Of a DNA stretch of 64,000 bases, positions 62,199-64,000 are shown piece by piece. Each line of letters begins with the position of its first letter. Within the stretch, counting starts at the first letter, position 1. The stretch is from positions 1 through 64,000 of the forward strand of contig JAJDOK010000123.1 in assembly GCA_022340185.1 (NCBI GenBank), given 5' to 3'. The translations under genes were made by a program, and so were the position numbers. The stretch is from Salaquimonas sp. Lineage in GTDB: Bacteria; Pseudomonadota; Alphaproteobacteria; Rhizobiales; Rhizobiaceae. Below the pieces are notes generated by a model. The model worked only from the letters and a program-made list of their open reading frames with translations. It did no database searches and was not told the origin of the DNA.

Positions 62199-62713
62199 TA
62201 GCGGCACCTTTCAGTGGCGGAATCGGTATCACACCGAATCCCTTGGCTATTCTAACGCCCGCCTGCCGTCTTCACACCCCCAAACGAACCTCATGGTTAG
62301 TCCTTTTGCCGCAATTTTCTATCTATCCGGCAACAGGTCGGTGTCTGGAAGGAGCACCGGCTTGGGAGACCGGTGGCAGGGCGGGTCTACTGCTGAATAT
62401 CTGGTATCCGGCAGCGTGTCGTTCAAGAGGCGGGTGATCCGCACCCCGCAAGGCCTCCGGCCCCGCGGTCGTTCACGCACTGGCGCTTCCGCTTTCCTGC
62501 TCCCGGTTGCTGAGCTCCACGGCTCTTGTCGCGGAAGCTTGTGCTGCCAGTTAGGGAGCCCGCGCCATGCGCTGGATGCCTGGATTGACGCCGCCTATCT
62601 GGAGTGAGGGGGGCAAGCGGGCGAAGTTCCCGTCGTACAATCAGCGCGCTTCCGTGAAGACCCCGACCCCCGACTTGATCGGGGGGAGGATACGGCCGTC
62701 GTGAACGAAAAGC
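62199..62713. promoter_or_regulatory. clpX-lon intergenic region
   Basis: 515 bases. An inverted repeat of two 9-base arms around a 5-base centre lies at 62219-62241 (GGAATCGGT/ACCGAATCC, one mismatch), about 20 bases before the lon ATG. A further hairpin with GC-rich arms is at 62667-62685. No sigma-32-type promoter (CTTGAA/CCCCAT) was recognised. The plus-strand frame 62020-62607 overlaps lon and has no support. Confidence 0.45.
62667..62685. repeat. palindromic element downstream of clpX
   Basis: CCCCCGA-CTTGA-TCGGGGG forms a 7-bp perfect stem 29 bases past the clpX stop. It resembles short palindromes scattered in rhizobial genomes that contain ACTTGATCGG-type cores. There is no T-tract on either strand, so it is more likely an mRNA 3'-end stabiliser or repeat than an intrinsic terminator. 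Confidence 0.55.
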
Positions 62714-63982
62714 TTAAGCGCGCGCTTCCTTCTCCGCCTTCTTCTCGGCGTAGATGTAGAGCGGCCTTGCATTGCCGTCGACGACCTCTTCGGAGATGAC
62801 GACTTCCTGCACGCCTTCAAGTGACGGCAGGTCGAACATCGTATCGAGCAGGATCGCTTCCATGATCGATCTCAGGCCGCGCGCTCCGGTCTTGCGTTCG
62901 ATGGCCTTGCGCGAAATCGCACGCAGCGCATCCTCGTGGAAGGTCAGTTCCACATTCTCCATCTCGAACATCCGCTGATACTGCTTGACCAGTGCGTTCT
63001 TCGGTTCGGTCAGGATCTGGATCAACGCCTTCTCGTCGAGTTCCTCGAGCGTCGCGATAACCGGCAGACGGCCAATGAATTCGGGGATGAGACCGAATTT
63101 CAGGAGATCCTCCGGCTCGACCTGGCGGAACAGTTCGCCCACATGCCGCTCATCGGGCGATACGACCGAGGCACCAAAGCCGATCGAGGTCTTGCGTCCG
63201 CGGTCGGAAATGATCTTTTCCAGGCCTGAAAAGGCACCGCCGACGATAAACAGGATGTTGGTGGTATCGACCTGCAGAAACTCCTGCTGGGGATGCTTGC
63301 GCCCGCCTTGCGGCGGCACGGAGGCAACCGTGCCTTCCATGATCTTCAGCAGCGCCTGCTGCACGCCCTCGCCCGAAACGTCACGGGTGATCGACGGGTT
63401 GTCGGACTTGCGGCTGATCTTGTCGACCTCGTCGATGTAGACGATGCCGCGTTGCGCGCGCTCGACATTGTAGTCGGCCGACTGCAGCAGCTTCAGGATG
63501 ATGTTCTCGACGTCCTCGCCGACATAGCCGGCTTCCGTCAGCGTGGTGGCGTCCGCCATGGTGAACGGTACATCGATGATGCGCGCCAGCGTCTGGGCGA
63601 GCAGCGTCTTGCCGCAGCCGGTCGGACCGATCAGCAGAATGTTCGACTTGGCCAGTTCCACGTCGTTGTGCTTGGAGGCATGCGCCAGACGCTTGTAGTG
63701 ATTGTGCACGGCCACCGACATCACGCGCTTGGCGTGGGACTGGCCGATCACATAATCGTCGAGGACTTTCTGGATTTCCTGCGGCGTCGGAATGCCGTTA
63801 CCCGACTTCACCATCGAGGATTTGTTTTCCTCGCGGATGATGTCCATGCACAGTTCGACGCATTCATCGCAGATGAAGACGGTCGGCCCGGCGATGAGCT
63901 TTCTTACCTCATGCTGGCTCTTGCCGCAGAAGGAGCAGTAAAGCGTGTTTTTCGACTCACCGCCGTTGGATACCTTGCTCAT
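62714..63982 (-). CDS. clpX: ClpX, ATPase subunit of the ClpXP protease
   Basis: 422 residues, complete. The zinc-binding domain has Cys16, Cys19, Cys38 and Cys41. Walker A is G-P-T-G-C-G-K-T (119-126), and Walker B is [16 protein letters not shown] and the pore loop region follow as usual. It unfolds substrates for ClpP, including CtrA in the CckA pathway. The clpP gene would be expected beyond the right edge. The remaining 18 bases of the window are its upstream region. Confidence 0.97.
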   Translation of the reverse strand: MSKVSNGGESKNTLYCSFCGKSQHEVRKLIAGPTVFICDECVELCMDIIREENKSSMVKSGNGIPTPQEIQKVLDDYVIGQSHAKRVMSVAVHNHYKRLAHASKHNDVELAKSNILLIGPTGCGKTLLAQTLARIIDVPFTMADATTLTEAGYVGEDVENIILKLLQSADYNVERAQRGIVYIDEVDKISRKSDNPSITRDVSGEGVQQALLKIMEGTVASVPPQGGRKHPQQEFLQVDTTNILFIVGGAFSGLEKIISDRGRKTSIGFGASVVSPDERHVGELFRQVEPEDLLKFGLIPEFIGRLPVIATLEELDEKALIQILTEPKNALVKQYQRMFEMENVELTFHEDALRAISRKAIERKTGARGLRSIMEAILLDTMFDLPSLEGVQEVVISEEVVDGNARPLYIYAEKKAEKEARA

Positions 63983-64000
63983 TCGTCACCCTCTTCGGCC

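Noticed and set aside
62330-62430. Possible structured RNA in the clpX-lon gap (short GC-rich stems)
   Set aside because: Stems are short and no known RNA family pattern fits; composition alone explains them.

Overview
The window is chromosomal DNA from an alphaproteobacterium, most likely of the order Hyphomicrobiales (Rhizobiales). The evidence is: the cell-cycle kinase CckA beside a zinc-less DksA; a giant repetitive coiled-coil protein resembling the growth-pole-ring protein GPR/RgsE of polar-growing rhizobia; a CyaC-like heme/[2Fe-2S] adenylate cyclase; an Irr-type iron box; the order clpX-lon; and GC-rich coding DNA. No phage, insertion sequence or CRISPR array is visible. The genus cannot be named from the sequence alone.

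Layout. 1-4.5 kb: 3' part of an alpha/beta hydrolase, a UxaA-type altronate dehydratase, and a secreted caspase-like protein ending in a C-type-lectin-like domain. 4.5-9.8 kb (minus): a Liv-type ABC importer operon carrying a beta-keto acid cleavage enzyme. 10-12.5 kb: a diguanylate cyclase and a phosphohexomutase, divergent. 12.6-24.9 kb: a cyclic-nucleotide signalling region. It holds three class III cyclases of different architecture (soluble; six-helix heme plus ferredoxin; CHASE2), a membrane protein with an expanded and apparently dead ABC ATPase domain, a cNMP-binding protein, a metallo-beta-lactamase-fold hydrolase, a FecR protein and a photolyase. 25-29 kb: cysteine synthase, AlaX editing protein, sulfurtransferase, a GNAT acetyltransferase and DUF1203. 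29-30.4 kb (minus): a two-gene FTR1/cupredoxin iron uptake unit with a candidate Irr box. 30.5-32.3 kb: alanine dehydrogenase divergent from an Lrp-type regulator. 32.3-35.2 kb: hydrolase, MFS transporter and a Spy/CpxP-like protein. 35.6 kb: tRNA-Lys(CTT). 35.9-40.6 kb: a polyamine-type ABC importer. 40.6-46.3 kb: glycosyltransferase, CckA, a FliO-like protein and DksA. 46.5-54 kb: FAD oxidoreductase, SixA-like phosphatase, the YcjX/YcjF pair, a secreted hypothetical, a DUF922 lipoprotein, ferredoxin, an Hpt protein and a small hypothetical. 54.4-59.6 kb: the 1748-residue GPR-like protein. 59.7-64 kb (minus): Lon and ClpX.

The most unusual block is 13.96-20.1 kb: a redox-type cyclase, the pseudo-ABC membrane protein, a cAMP-receptor-like protein and an MBL hydrolase, all collinear on the plus strand. 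It looks like a signalling module in which cAMP is made by CyaC, bound by the CNBD protein, and possibly relayed to or from a non-hydrolysing ABC-like membrane protein. The individual families are known; the functional link is inference. The second standout is the caspase/coiled-coil/peptidoglycan-binding/C-type-lectin fusion at 2.4-4.5 kb.
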